Assembly (NCBI GenBank): GCA_002179805.1
Contig: NAVB01002477.1
Location: 1-15,244 of the forward strand
Reading direction: 5' to 3'
Length of the DNA stretch: 15,244 nucleotides
Source: Acanthamoeba lenticulata
Taxonomy: Eukaryota > Discosea > Longamoebia > Acanthamoebidae
Of this stretch, positions 1-9,525 are shown one piece after another. The notes below the pieces were generated by a model that did no database searches, was not told where the DNA came from, and worked only from the letters and a program-made list of their open reading frames with translations. The stretch's first letter is position 1. Every line of letters starts with the position of its first letter. Position numbers and translations under genes: made by a program.

Positions 1-72
1 ATAATAATTAATAAACAACAATTAAAGAGTAAAATAATTAATTAAAAGTATGATTGGACGAGAAAGACGCAC
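1..72 (-). other. Partial intron of the valyl-tRNA synthetase gene
   Basis: The donor GTGCGT reads on the minus strand from position 72, right after codon AAG. The rest is extremely AT-rich and contains no CT dinucleotide on plus below position 72, so no AG acceptor exists in the window and the intron must continue past the left edge. Confidence 0.8.
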
Positions 73-1843
73 CTTAACAGCCTCGTCGGCCATGCCCTTG
101 CAGCTGACCCACCACTGGGGCTTGAGGCGAGGCTCGATGACGTCCTTGGTACGCGAGCAAACGGGGACGACCATGGGGTTCTCCTGGGTCTCGCGGAGGA
201 GGCCCTTCTCCTCGAGGGCCTTGGCAATGGCCACACGAGCATCAAAGCGCTTCATGCCAGCGAACTGGGCGCCGCCCTCGTTGTTGATCAGACCATCGTC
301 GGTGAAGATGTTGATCATCGGCAGGTTGTGCCGCTTGCCGCACTCATAATCGTTGGGATCATGGGCGGGCGTGATCTTGACGGCACCCGTACCGACCTCC
401 TTGTCGACGAGAATGGAATCGGTAATGATCGGAATGCGGCGGCCGTTGAACGGGTGGACCGCGAACTTGCCGTGGAAGTGCTTGTAGCGCTCGTCCTCCG
501 GGTGAACGGCGATGGCGGTATCGCCGAGCATGGTCTCGATACGCGTGGTGGAGACGACGATCTGCTCCTCCGAGTTTTCGATCGGGTACGCGAACGACGT
601 CAGGACGCCAAACTCGACCTCCTGCGTGCCGTAGCCGGGGACCTTCATCTTGATGCGGCCCGTCAGCTCCTTGCGCTCGACCTGAGGCAGATCGCAGGAC
701 AGACAAGGGACAACACGAGAGACTCTACTGTTAACAACTGCGCAGGAAGAATGAAAAGAAAGGGGCAGAGGACAAGCCGCACCTCAACGTCGGAAATGGC
801 AGTCTTGAGCTCCGTGCACCAGTTGACGAGGCGAGTGCCACGGTAGATAAGACCGTTCTCGTACATGCGGACGAACGCCTCGATGACAGCCGTCGAAAGT
901 TTCTACACGCCACGTTTGTAGACGGGATGAGACCAAATGAAGGTAAGCCCCCAGCTCCTTCCCACATGGAGGTCGTACCTCGTCCATGGTAAAGACCTCA
1001 CGGGACCAATCGAGAGAAGAGCCCAATCGACGGAGCTGATCGCAGATGCGCGTGCCGTACTTGGTCTTCCACGCCCAGACCTCCTCGATGAATTTCTCGC
1101 GGCCCAGGTCGTGGCGCGTCAGATTGCGTTCCTTCTTGAGCTGCTTCTCAACTTGAACCTGCGTGGCAATGCCGGCATGATCGGTACCAGGAACCCACAA
1201 GACGTTCTTGCCGCTCATGCGATGCCTACAAATTTGCACAAAGTGAGCGATTAAGAAGGGCACCCTAAGATTTACAAGCAGCGTACCATCTGCAGAGCGC
1301 ATCTTGAATTGAATTGGTCAGGGCATGACCAATGTGAAGGCTGCCAGTGACGTTGGGGGGAGGAATGACGATGACAAACTTCTCCTTGGTCTGATCGTTC
1401 TCGTCACCGCGGAAGAAGCCTTGCGCAGCCCACCAGTCGTACCACGCGGCCTCGACGGCAGGAGGATCGTATTCGTTCAACATGGGCTGTGTCATGTCTG
1501 TGTACAAGTAATGTGAGAACGAGAGGGCAACTCCATGCACTCACTTTCGCCGTACCCTTCTTTTCGCCCTTGGGCGTAGTGTTGATGAAATCCTTCTTCA
1601 ACCGGATTTCATCCTTCTTTGCTTTCTGCTTTCAAAACAGTTGGAAATGAGTGAAAATCACCAAACGATATGAGCGTAGGGTGCTGTCGTTACCTTGTCA
1701 TTCTTCTCCCCTGCCGCGGCAGCCGGCTTCTTGGCAGCAGGCTGCTTCTTCGGGGCGGGTTGCTTCTTCGCCTTAGCAGGCTGCTGAGGCTGCTGAGGCT
1801 GCTGCGGCTGCTGTGTCTCAACCTTGTCAACTTGCTCCTCCAT
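73..1843 (-). CDS. VARS: Valyl-tRNA synthetase, N-terminal part (gene cut by left edge)
   Basis: Class I aminoacyl-tRNA synthetase that charges tRNA-Val with valine and edits mischarged threonine. Exons in the window, 5' to 3': 1843-1694, 1625-1556, 1497-1287, 1225-979, 902-783, 681-73, giving 469 residues; the intron starting at 72 has no acceptor before the edge. A Lys/Pro/Gln/Ala-rich tail fills residues 1-50. The class I signature [13 protein letters not shown] has HIGH at 128-131, and [10 protein letters not shown] follows. The CP1 editing domain has TTRIET at 311-316 and [17 protein letters not shown] downstream. The KMSKS loop and anticodon domain lie outside the window. The ATG at 1843 is chosen because the frame upstream offers only a TTG. 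The acceptor at 1626 could also be 1629, adding one Gln. Splices restore family-conserved joins such as GEKK/D and RW/HRM. Identification is firm by motif; cytosolic versus dual cytosolic/mitochondrial location is not visible. Confidence 0.95.
1781..1815 (-). repeat. Short in-frame repeat coding Gln-Gln-Pro units
   Basis: A GCTGAGGCT / GCTGCGGCT-type unit of 9 nt is repeated about four times inside exon 1 of the valyl-tRNA synthetase gene and encodes consecutive QQP triplets. Because the unit is a multiple of three, copy-number change would keep the frame. It sits in the variable N-terminal tail outside the catalytic fold. Confidence 0.7.
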
Positions 1844-1991
1844 CTTTTGCGGGATGATCTGTTCGTCAAGAGATGGTGTCGCCGGCGGAGATGAACACAA
1901 AAAAATAAATAGTGATTTATTTGTCGACTAAATTATTGTCAGCCAACAAAAACAAGGAATTTACCCAGAACACAAGACCTGCTGCTTGTGC
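1844..1991 (-). other. Intergenic gap: 3' end of GOST-A gene and upstream region of valyl-tRNA synthetase
   Basis: A 148-bp gap between two minus-strand genes. It must hold the 3' UTR of the right-hand gene and the promoter of the left-hand one. It is AT-rich around 1898-1940, and no further reading frame is supported. Confidence 0.6.
1916..1921 (-). promoter_or_regulatory. Candidate poly(A) signal of the GOST-A gene
   Basis: AATAAA reads on the minus strand about 70 nt after the TGA stop at 1994-1992, in an AT-rich stretch. Position and motif fit a eukaryotic polyadenylation signal. Confidence 0.55.
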
Positions 1992-4297
1992 TCAGAGGGT
2001 GTCGTAGGGGCTGGAGAAGGCGCGAGCGTTCTCCTGGGCTGCGCTCTTGCTGAGGTACTGCAGCTCCCGATGGCCGTCCTCAGCGGCGGATCCGCCAGTC
2101 GAGGAAGATGAGCCGAACAGCTGGACACGCTCCATCTCGAAGCGGTTGGGCAGGATCCCGAAGAAGATGCCACGGCCGCTCGACAGCTCCAAGCCATCGC
2201 GGGGCAAGTACAGCCTGAAGTGCGCCAGTCAATTAGTACTGCGAGTGTCTGGTCACGAGCTGAAGCGCAAGCCACGCGTACCAGGCGCCAACGATGAGCT
2301 CAATGATAAAGTCCAGCGTGTAGCACACTGCCATGATCGACTTGAAGCGGTAGAACGACATGTAACCTTGGCTGAAAACATCATCAAGTATGAGGCATGA
2401 CGTTGACATTCGAGGGAGCGAGACCAAAAGCCACAACATCACTCACGAGTTGTTTCTCCAAAACGTACCTGACAATGACCATGAAGGGCAGCATGAGGAA
2501 CCAAACGGTGGCAAGCCCAGCAAAGGGAATGTAGAAGCGAAGCTTCATCTCCTTGGAGTAGCCATAGAGCACTTCTCCCGAGCGACGGGCGCGCTCCTGC
2601 TCCTCGGCGGCTGCCAGCACGAAAAACATGACGTCAGCCTGACGTCAGCAGGCCTGGGAGGAAACGGGGGACGTACTAACGCCTTCTGTCCGCTGGACGG
2701 ATTGGTAAATGGCAAAGAGGAAGTACATCCAGATGAGGCCTTCACACGGAAAAGAAGGGCACTGTGAGGTGGTGCGCTGATCACCGAGGACGGAGGGCTC
2801 CTATGTACCGCGGAGGACGAGGTTGATGATGCCGGGCGCGCTCTCGAAAATGGTGCGGACCTCAACGTCGTCATCCTCAATGTTCTGCCAGATGTAGAAG
2901 GCCACGTAGGAGAGCGACCACACGCAGAAGATGCTGATGATGAACACCTTGTTGTGAAGGTAGTTGGTCGTCAATTTGTAGCCCTTGGCCATGAGCATCA
3001 GGAGGCCCACGAACAGCACGCGGGAGGTCATCTCAAGCACTGGATCGGATCACACAAAAGTCGAACAATCATTAGCAAAAGTACATTTCGTTTTGTTTTG
3101 TTCTTTTATTTATTGGTTTATTATGCAGACGGCAGGGCGTACCATCACCAAAGCCCAGCAAGCCGGGAGCGCCAACGCCATCGTCAGCGTAGATGGCTTC
3201 ATGAATGAACATGAAGAACTTGCTGCACATCTCCAGAAGGACGATGCCAAACCACACCTGGAACAGCTGCGGAGTTCAAAGGAGGGCCGCCCAAAGCCAC
3301 GGCCGATCGGCATCAGATTATCGCCCAAGCAATAATAAAAATATGAATAAAAGGGCAGTAGTACGCACCTGGTTGATCGTGTCAAAGGTGTTCTTGCGCC
3401 ACTTGTAGACGAGGAGGCCGACGACAAGCGAGCACAGGAGGAAGTAGAAGATCCAGTAGCACAGGTACAACACCCCCAAGCCTTGGTCCTCGTACGAGAA
3501 CTGCTTCTGCCAGTAGTCTCCTGCACGACATCAAGTTAAAATGAAACCTGGTCTCGTGCTCTGTGTGTCCCGCGAGCTCGTCGACGAACCGTGGTTGAGC
3601 ATCTCGATCGTGTAGTCGAACTTGATGGGACCTGGCTCGCACCGGGAGACGGCAAAGAACCAGTACCTGGGACGCGTTTTGTCGGCAAAGTGGGTGACGA
3701 GCGGCGTGTTGGGGATGATGGATTGCGCGCCAGCCGCCTTCCCGCGGTTCATCGCGATGTCTCGGATCTAGCGCGCGGCAACCAAGTACTCGTTATAAGT
3801 GAGCGCGCCATCCGCGGATAGGCTGTACTTGCCGTGCAGGGATTGGCACCTTGTTACAGGAGAGGCCCTTGTCATAGACCTCGTGCCACACGGTATCGTC
3901 GAACGTGAGGAACATGAGGTCGGTCGAGTTGGCGATGGCTCCTGGCGAGAACTTCATGGAGCCCTCCCCTGCGAGGTTGCGACGTATGAAAAGAAAAGAT
4001 AATATTTCGCGTTAATAAATGGAAACGCAGTTGGCGAATTCCAACCCCCCATCCTGATGATTGTGGTGGAAGCTTTCTTGCAGCGGCCAAGTGTGCTCTT
4101 TGCTGATGATTGAAATTTACGAATCCAAGGCCAAGGGTGGGGCGGAGGTTGGTACCGGCATCGGAAAAGCAAAACTTGGACACAAATGCAAGCCCATTTT
4201 GCTTTTCGTTGAAGTCGTCCTCGATCACACGGGCTTGGGCACACCCGATTAGCAATACGGCCGCCACCACGAGCACAAGAGCAGCGCTTGCCCTCAT
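1992..4297 (-). CDS. GOST-family seven-transmembrane protein, TMEM145/GPR180-like (copy A)
   Basis: Ten exons: 4297-4156, 3968-3850, 3767-3590, 3520-3369, 3266-3143, 3039-2809, 2739-2677, 2610-2469, 2371-2282, 2214-1992; 487 residues. A cleavable signal peptide (about 1-22, MRASAALVLVVAAVLLIGCA) is followed by a lumenal GOLD-like domain to about residue 155, with VSKFCF, LTFDD and RYWFFAVSRCEPGP as family-type motifs. Seven hydrophobic segments follow at about 161-186, 198-222, 241-261, 271-290, 305-330, 360-382 and 390-414, then a polar tail of about 70 residues. Architecture and motifs match animal TMEM145/GPR180 (intimal thickness-related receptor family, PF10192), part of the GOST proteins linked to Golgi or cell-surface trafficking and signalling; their molecular role is poorly known. 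The intron 3849-3768 is needed to skip an in-frame TAG, and its right edge is confirmed by the paralogue at 7040. ATG 4297 is the only start that gives a signal peptide. Confidence 0.88.
2611..2676 (-). other. GOST-A intron with two TGACGTCA palindromes
   Basis: A 66-nt intron (donor GTACGT, acceptor GGCAG). It contains two perfect TGACGTCA octamers at 2629-2636 and 2640-2647, 11 bp apart. In other eukaryotes this octamer is the CRE/ATF site bound by bZIP factors. Function here is unknown. Confidence 0.5.
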
Positions 4298-4468
4298 CTT
4301 TGCACCTTCCGCGACGGAAACAGACGAAGCTGGAAAATGACAAAAAGGTTCAACAATTACGGAGCGTATTTCACCAATCGGCAACAACACCAACCGCCAA
4401 TGGCCTGCGCCGCGATCGCCCACTTTTGGAGTCTCCTGTGAAAGGAATGTCCTTCTTGACTCGCGAGT
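4298..4468 (-). other. Intergenic gap: 3' UTR of PPR-like gene and promoter region of GOST-A
   Basis: 171 bp between the TAG of the right-hand gene and the ATG of GOST-A, both on minus. No AATAAA on the minus strand and no supported reading frame were seen. Confidence 0.6.
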
Positions 4469-6913
4469 CTACTCGTCCTCATCCAGACTGTCGGCCTCTG
4501 AGTTCCTTACGCGCTCGATGCGCTGCAACTCGTGCTGCAGGTTATTCGCGGCCGTTTTGTTGCCGACCGCGTTGAACTCCTGATGTCGAGCACATTGTTG
4601 GCGCGTGAGCTTCCACACCATCACCATCATTGGCACACCTCACAGGAGAGCGTGGTTGTGGCTTGTGTTTACCTTGATGAGCTGCTCGTAGACTTCGTTC
4701 GGCGGCACGAAGCCAACCTGTCGCATTTGGTAAAAGATGACGTCGGCGAGGCCGACCTGCTTTGCGGCGATGTAGATCTGGATCATGGAGAGGTAGACCT
4801 TCTCCGGCACAGTCAACAACCGCTTACGCGCGATGTCGTAGACCTGCCTGGCGAGGCCGACCTTCTCCTCCAACGGTTTCTCCCAACAGGGGTCCGGCTT
4901 GACGTGTGGCGAAATGGCCCTGCGCGGCACGCGACAATGGGTTTGGCCAAAGGTGAGCTCAAGCGAGAGGCGCACACACTCGTGGCGAGGGCAAAGGGGC
5001 TTCGCACTGCTCCGACTGGACCACGAGCCTCTCCATCATGGTCATGAAGATGGTGTACGTCTCTTCGTCGGCCTCGCACATGGGCCGCTCCTGGTCAAAA
5101 ATCTGAGGACGAGGCGACGACGAGAGGGTGAGGTCGTATGTCGTCAAGTGCCTCGGCAGAGCAGCCAACGTACGTTAATGTCGGATTCGGGCAGCTTGGT
5201 CGAGCGAGGCTGCATCAAGTTGAACAGGGACGCGGCTCGGCTGACTTGCAGGGCCCTGGCAAAGACCAACAGCGCCCGGTTCATGAAGTAGGGCCCGATG
5301 CTCTGGTCTGTAGTGGTGTATGCATTCATTTAATCAACAAACAGAATCTTTAAATCGAAAGAAAATGTCGTCTGGCCGAGCCGAAGGGTAGCGTACCCGG
5401 GTGGTCGGCGAGGAAGTTGTTGATGACAAAGGCACGGAAGCCGGCGACGGTCTCGTTATAGTTCATATTCTTGGCGATCCGCGTGTAGAGGAAGACCGAC
5501 GGCTTGAACGGGTTCCCCTTGGTGCGCAGTGCGTCCAGGACTCTGATCAGAAATATTGCGGGGAGAAGAGGGGTGAGTCAAGCGCGCATGGGCTGCCCGG
5601 TGAAGCGCGCATACCGGTCGAGCTGCTCGAAGCGGAGGCCGGGGAGAGAGGCCGCCAGCATGGCCGGCGTCACCACGACCTTGTGCTCGGAGAAGGAGAC
5701 CAGGAGCTCCTCGATCGCGACCTTGACTGCACGCCGCTGGCGTGTGAGCCTCGCGAAGAGCGCATCGGAACGGGGAGGAAGAGGACAAGCGCGCAGACGA
5801 CGTACCGCCCAGTTTGCGGTAGAACATAAGGAGGGTGCGGTAGGTGGTGATGTTGTCGTTCTTGTTGATCGAGGAGCTCTTCATGGCCATGCTCGTGAAA
5901 TGGCCCAGGCGCAGGGCGTCCTTTCGGATGGCGCGCAGCCGGTCGGCTGGCAGCACGACCGCGCAGCGCACGAGCATGCCGAGCGTGCTTGGGTGCGGGT
6001 TGCGGATGGCGACCGTCGCGGGGCCGGACTCGGACCCGAACTTCTCAGGCTTGATGAGCGCGAGGAACGGGAGGAGGCCCACGTCGTTGATCATCTCCTT
6101 CACGCTCTGGCGCATGGTCGCACTGATCACCGTCGCTATAACACATCACACATCATAAGTGTCATCGTCATTGTCGACGTCAACAACAACAACGTCAGGC
6201 GGCAGATCATTACCGTTGGAGCGATGGAGAAGTTCGAGTGTTTGCATGAGCGCCAAGGCGTCGCGCTTGCGGGCGTGCTCGGCGATGAGCATCTTGTAAG
6301 CGCCGTAGTAGGCGAATGGTCGGTCGAGCAGCAGCCGGGTCTCGCCAGTGGCCTCCTCGCCATAGTGATCGTGCTCGCCATCATGTGGTTCGTTGGTCAG
6401 GTTATGGATGTTCGTTTCGGCCATCTTGTTGAGCTCGGCTTCGTTACGCCTGTCGATCACGGCGAGGCGCTTCACCAGGGTCTGGACGGCGTCGATGTCC
6501 TTGAGCCGGACGAACTGAGCAAGGAGGGAGATCAAGAGACCGCGGTTGGAGTCAGTCCTGTCGAGCGTGGCCAAGATGCGGTGGAGGACATCGCTGCGGC
6601 CGCTGCCGCCTGCCGCCACCGCGAGCCCAGCCACCCGGGTGGGCGGCAGAGAATGCAGGCGTTCTGCTTCAGCATCGATGTCAACAGGTGCGTAATAGTC
6701 TCTTCGACTCGGCACGCTTGTGCTGCTGGAAAGAGCACGCGTGAAGGCAAACACAAGTTGACCACGCAATGAAGTTGCCGCAGGAGATTGAAGCTGAAAA
6801 TGTGAAGATTGACGGAACGAGGCTGTCCGATGTGAAGGGATGGCGTTTATCCGATCATGAGGGAAAAGGCGAAGCTGCCGCGTTGTGCCCAGCCGCGCGA
6901 ATGACGATCGCAT
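4469..6913 (-). CDS. Probable mitochondrial PPR-type helical-repeat protein
   Basis: Eight exons: 6913-6214, 6135-5806, 5726-5615, 5542-5397, 5307-5174, 5102-5008, 4919-4673, 4579-4469; 624 residues. Residues 1-75 are rich in Arg and Ser with almost no acidic residues (start MRSSFARLGTTRQLRLFPH, later TRALSSSTS), as expected of a mitochondrial presequence. The rest is predicted helical. The clearest pentatricopeptide-like unit is about residues 546-580 (VYLSMIQIYIAAKQVGLADV, then FYQMRQVGFVP). Weaker helical pairs occur near TYRTLLMFYRKLG and ETYTIFMTMMERL. An acidic/His-rich insert lies at about 175-191 and the C-terminus is acidic. PPR proteins generally bind organelle RNA; a specific target cannot be given. 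The final acceptor is uncertain: an alternative AG about 30 nt upstream would add some ten residues. The start is the first ATG in a long open frame. Confidence 0.72.
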
Positions 6914-7039
6914 TCTTGGCGCGAAGAGGTTGAGCAATCGCGATCTTGGGTTCTTTTTCGAAAAGAAAAGAAAAAAAAGTCTTTTACGGCTTAAAGAGAA
7001 AACGTAGGCGATAAGTTCAAGTCGCACATACGCCAAAAG
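6914..7039. promoter_or_regulatory. Shared divergent promoter region
   Basis: Only 126 bp separate the ATG of the minus-strand PPR-like gene from the ATG of the plus-strand GOST-B gene, so both promoters and 5' UTRs must fit here. It contains an A/T-rich patch at 6951-6980 with the palindrome TTTTCGAAAA at 6955-6964 and a purine-rich run. No clear TATA box was found. Promoter role is inferred from position only. Confidence 0.55.
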
Positions 7040-9525
7040 ATGGCCAACCCCACGCGAAGTCAGGGGCTCCCTACCAGCCTCTTTTTTGTGGCTGTGCTCC
7101 TCTTTTGCGTTTTGATGCACCTGCACATTGTGAAGGCGGACGTAATACTGGCGGAGATGGACGAAAGCACGCCACACAGCCTCTTCTTCGTCTCCAAGTT
7201 TTGCTACTCCACCTCTGGTACTCTCTTCTCCCTCGTGGACCCCACGCTGGTGCCACCTGAATGGGTGGTGGTGCGGCACCAGGGCTGGGCGCGTTGAACA
7301 TACGCACGTGGCATGTAAAGAACGACACCGACCTGCGGCTACTCTTCTTCGACGATGACCTCTGGCACCAGGCGCAGCGTCATGGCCTCACTTGCCAGCA
7401 AATACGCGACACGGTGCACATTCAAACTTTGCCACCTCGGCTTGGGGGGGGGGGGCTGACTGGACTGAACGTATGTGGCTGGCTTCGCTGCTGCAGGTCG
7501 ACGGTCAAGCGTCCGGCCAAGCTGCCTTGCGGGAGGGCACCAACCTCACATTCAACATCGCCGCCCGTTCGCGCCCGCGCTACTGGTAGCCCCTTGTCTA
7601 ACGTGTTGTGGCCGTTCATCGTAGCTGATTGACCGCGGCCTGTTTGTCCTTCTCAGGTATGCGGCGTTCTCGCGCTGTGCTCCGGGCCCGATGAAGTTTG
7701 ACTTTGAGATGCAATTCCTCAACGACGGCTCGTGGTGGAATCAGCAGTTCTCCGTTGACCAACAAGGTATGTGCTTCGATCGGCCAGCCGCTTGCAGTGG
7801 GCCGCATCGTGGAGTAATATTCTTCTTTCTGTTCAATGCTAGGGCTCCTGGTTATGTTCATCGTCTTCTTCACGCTCTACACCGTCATCAACTTGTGCAA
7901 CTTTGCCTACATCTACACTCGACAGTCCACCCCTCGCGTGCGTGCGCGATACACCTCGCCGCGTTGGCCGTTCTTTATTAACCGGTTGGCGATGCCAAAC
8001 AGCTGTTCAAGGTGTTTGCCTTCATCGCGCTGCTCGAGGGCTTTTCCATGTTCTGCTATCTGGTGCACTACGGCCTCTTCTCCAACGACGGCATTGGCAT
8101 GTCGAGCCTCGCCGGGTTGGGCCAGGGCACGTCCCCCCTTCCCCCGCCCCCAGCCAAGCTGGCCACTGGCTTATGATGCGTTCCCCACACAACGATCGCT
8201 ATGGCTTGCAGTGCTGGGCCTCGCCGTGGAGCTGGGGTTGATGGGGGCCTTGATGCTGCTGGCCCGGGGCTGGGGTCTGACCTCGCGTAAGCTCGCCGGG
8301 TTGAGCGCCAACTTGCTCGTCATCCTGACCATTTTCTACTGCCTCTATGTCGCCCTCTTCTTGTGGACCGACTTTGACTACGACCCCGAGTCGCCCAACG
8401 TACGCTTCCCAACGTCCCCCTTTGGGCGCTGGTCCCATTTCTTACGAATGGCCTACAGCCCATGTTCGAGTCCGCGCCCGGTGTGCTCGAGCTGGTGCTG
8501 CGCTCAGCCGTCTGGGTGCTCTTCACCTTTGGGGTCGGCATGCTCCTGCTGAGCAAAGAGGACTTGGCGTCGGTGACCGGCCTGGACGGACGTACTCGTG
8601 CGCAGCGCGAGCGCGTGGACGACGAGGCCGAGGAGTCTGCGGCTCAACAACAGGATGACGAAGAGCGACTACTTCGCCGGCCTGCCCGCCGTAGGCGAGA
8701 GGGTGCGAGCGGGGAAGTGGAAACCGCCCGTGAAGACGACGAGAGAGGTGAAGGAGAAGAAGAAGAAGAAGAACGTGCTTCTCGAGAAGAGACGCGTAAC
8801 CCGCCCACCAGCCAAGCATTAGGGTCTCGCGCTACAGCAGAGCGGGAGCCGATCCTTGACGATGTCACGCGGGAGCCCACGCGGGAGGAAGCCTCCAAAA
8901 GCGCGGCCAAGAGACAGTTCTTCATCGGGCTGGCCATCCTCGGCACCTTCTGGTTCCTCAGCGTGCCGCTCATGGCCTCGTTGAGGTATCGCCCGCCGCG
9001 CGGCCGCGCTCCGCACATGTGTAGGGCTGATCGTCGTCTGTATGTTTGTGGAATGTGTGCAGCGAGGCCTTCCCGGTGTACTATCGCCTCAAGGCGGTTC
9101 TGGCGCTGTCCTACACGGTCAACTTCATCGTCATCGTTTTGTGTCTCCTGTGGCTTTACCCCGAGCGTGACGGTCTGCACCTTGTCAACGGGGGCGGTGT
9201 CTTCTTTGACCTCTCCTGGCCGTACGCTCTCGCTTCCCTCTCTCCTGCACTGCCTTTCGACACGACGAGGTGTCAACTCACTGACGCACGGGCCGAGCGC
9301 AGGACGTTTGGCGCACGCGGCGGCGAGTGGGAGGACATCCAGTCTCCGCTGCTGCCCAGCAGCACCACGCCCTTGACCGCCTCTGCCCGCTCTTCTTCGG
9401 CTCTTTCCCCGTCGTCGACAGACTACACGAACGAGGCGGCACATGCAGGGCGAGCAGCAGCAGGAGGAGAGCGACGCGCCAGTCCCACCGCGGGCACCGC
9501 GCAGTCCCTGCACGATTCCTTGTAA
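7040..9525 (+). CDS. GOST-family seven-transmembrane protein, TMEM145/GPR180-like (copy B, charged-loop variant)
   Basis: Exons 7040-7217, 7283-7413, 7497-7585, 7657-7766, 7843-7937, 8003-8126, 8212-8399, 8459-8985, 9063-9221, 9303-9525; about 607 residues. A signal peptide (about 1-33, core LFFVAVLLFCVLMHLHIV) leads a lumenal GOLD-like domain with VSKFCY, LLFFDDDLW and RYWYAAFSRCAPGP. Seven hydrophobic segments follow at about 170-192, 202-226, 243-263, 272-295, 313-337, 455-478 and 487-512. It matches copy A (1992-4297) segment by segment, for example FESAPG before TM5 and LF-V starting TM2. Between TM5 and TM6 it carries about 115 extra highly charged residues, where copy A has about 30. 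The intron 8127-8211 must be GC-AG to keep frame. The last intron, 9222-9302, is 81 nt and open, so a retained form would be 634 residues. Copy B lies 244 bp upstream of a GT49 gene on the same strand. Its function is as poorly known as the family's. Confidence 0.82.
7414..7496 (+). other. GOST-B intron containing a 12-G homopolymer
   Basis: Donor GTGCAC, acceptor CTGCAG. Splicing it out joins IRDT to VDGQ and makes the lumenal segment match copy A in length and ending (RPRYW). The run of twelve G at 7444-7455 lies entirely inside the intron, so length errors there would not shift the protein frame. Confidence 0.65.
8127..8211 (+). other. GC-AG intron in GOST-B
   Basis: The upstream exon ends CAG-G and the intron begins GCACGT; the acceptor is TTGCAG at 8206-8211. 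The exon before it (8003-8126) is 124 nt, the same as its copy A counterpart (3143-3266), which is followed by a normal GTACGC donor at the same phase. No GT near the junction gives the required phase 1. Confidence 0.75.

Noticed and set aside
3777..3840. An apparently coding stretch in GOST-A followed by an in-frame TAG, as if the gene were broken
   Set aside because: The stretch falls inside an 82-nt GTGCC...TAG intron (3768-3849). Removing it gives a phase-0 join to IRD, the same sequence found in the paralogue, so no pseudogene call is needed.
4611..4635. A run resembling a poly-His coding stretch (CACCATCACCATCATTGG)
   Set aside because: It reads as His codons on the plus strand only, and lies inside the last intron of the minus-strand PPR-like gene.
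5504..6772. A 422-codon open frame on the plus strand
   Set aside because: It lies antisense to the PPR-like gene. The minus strand gives a presequence, PPR-like helices and consistent splice joins, while this frame shows no recognisable domain. Long antisense frames are common in GC-rich coding DNA.
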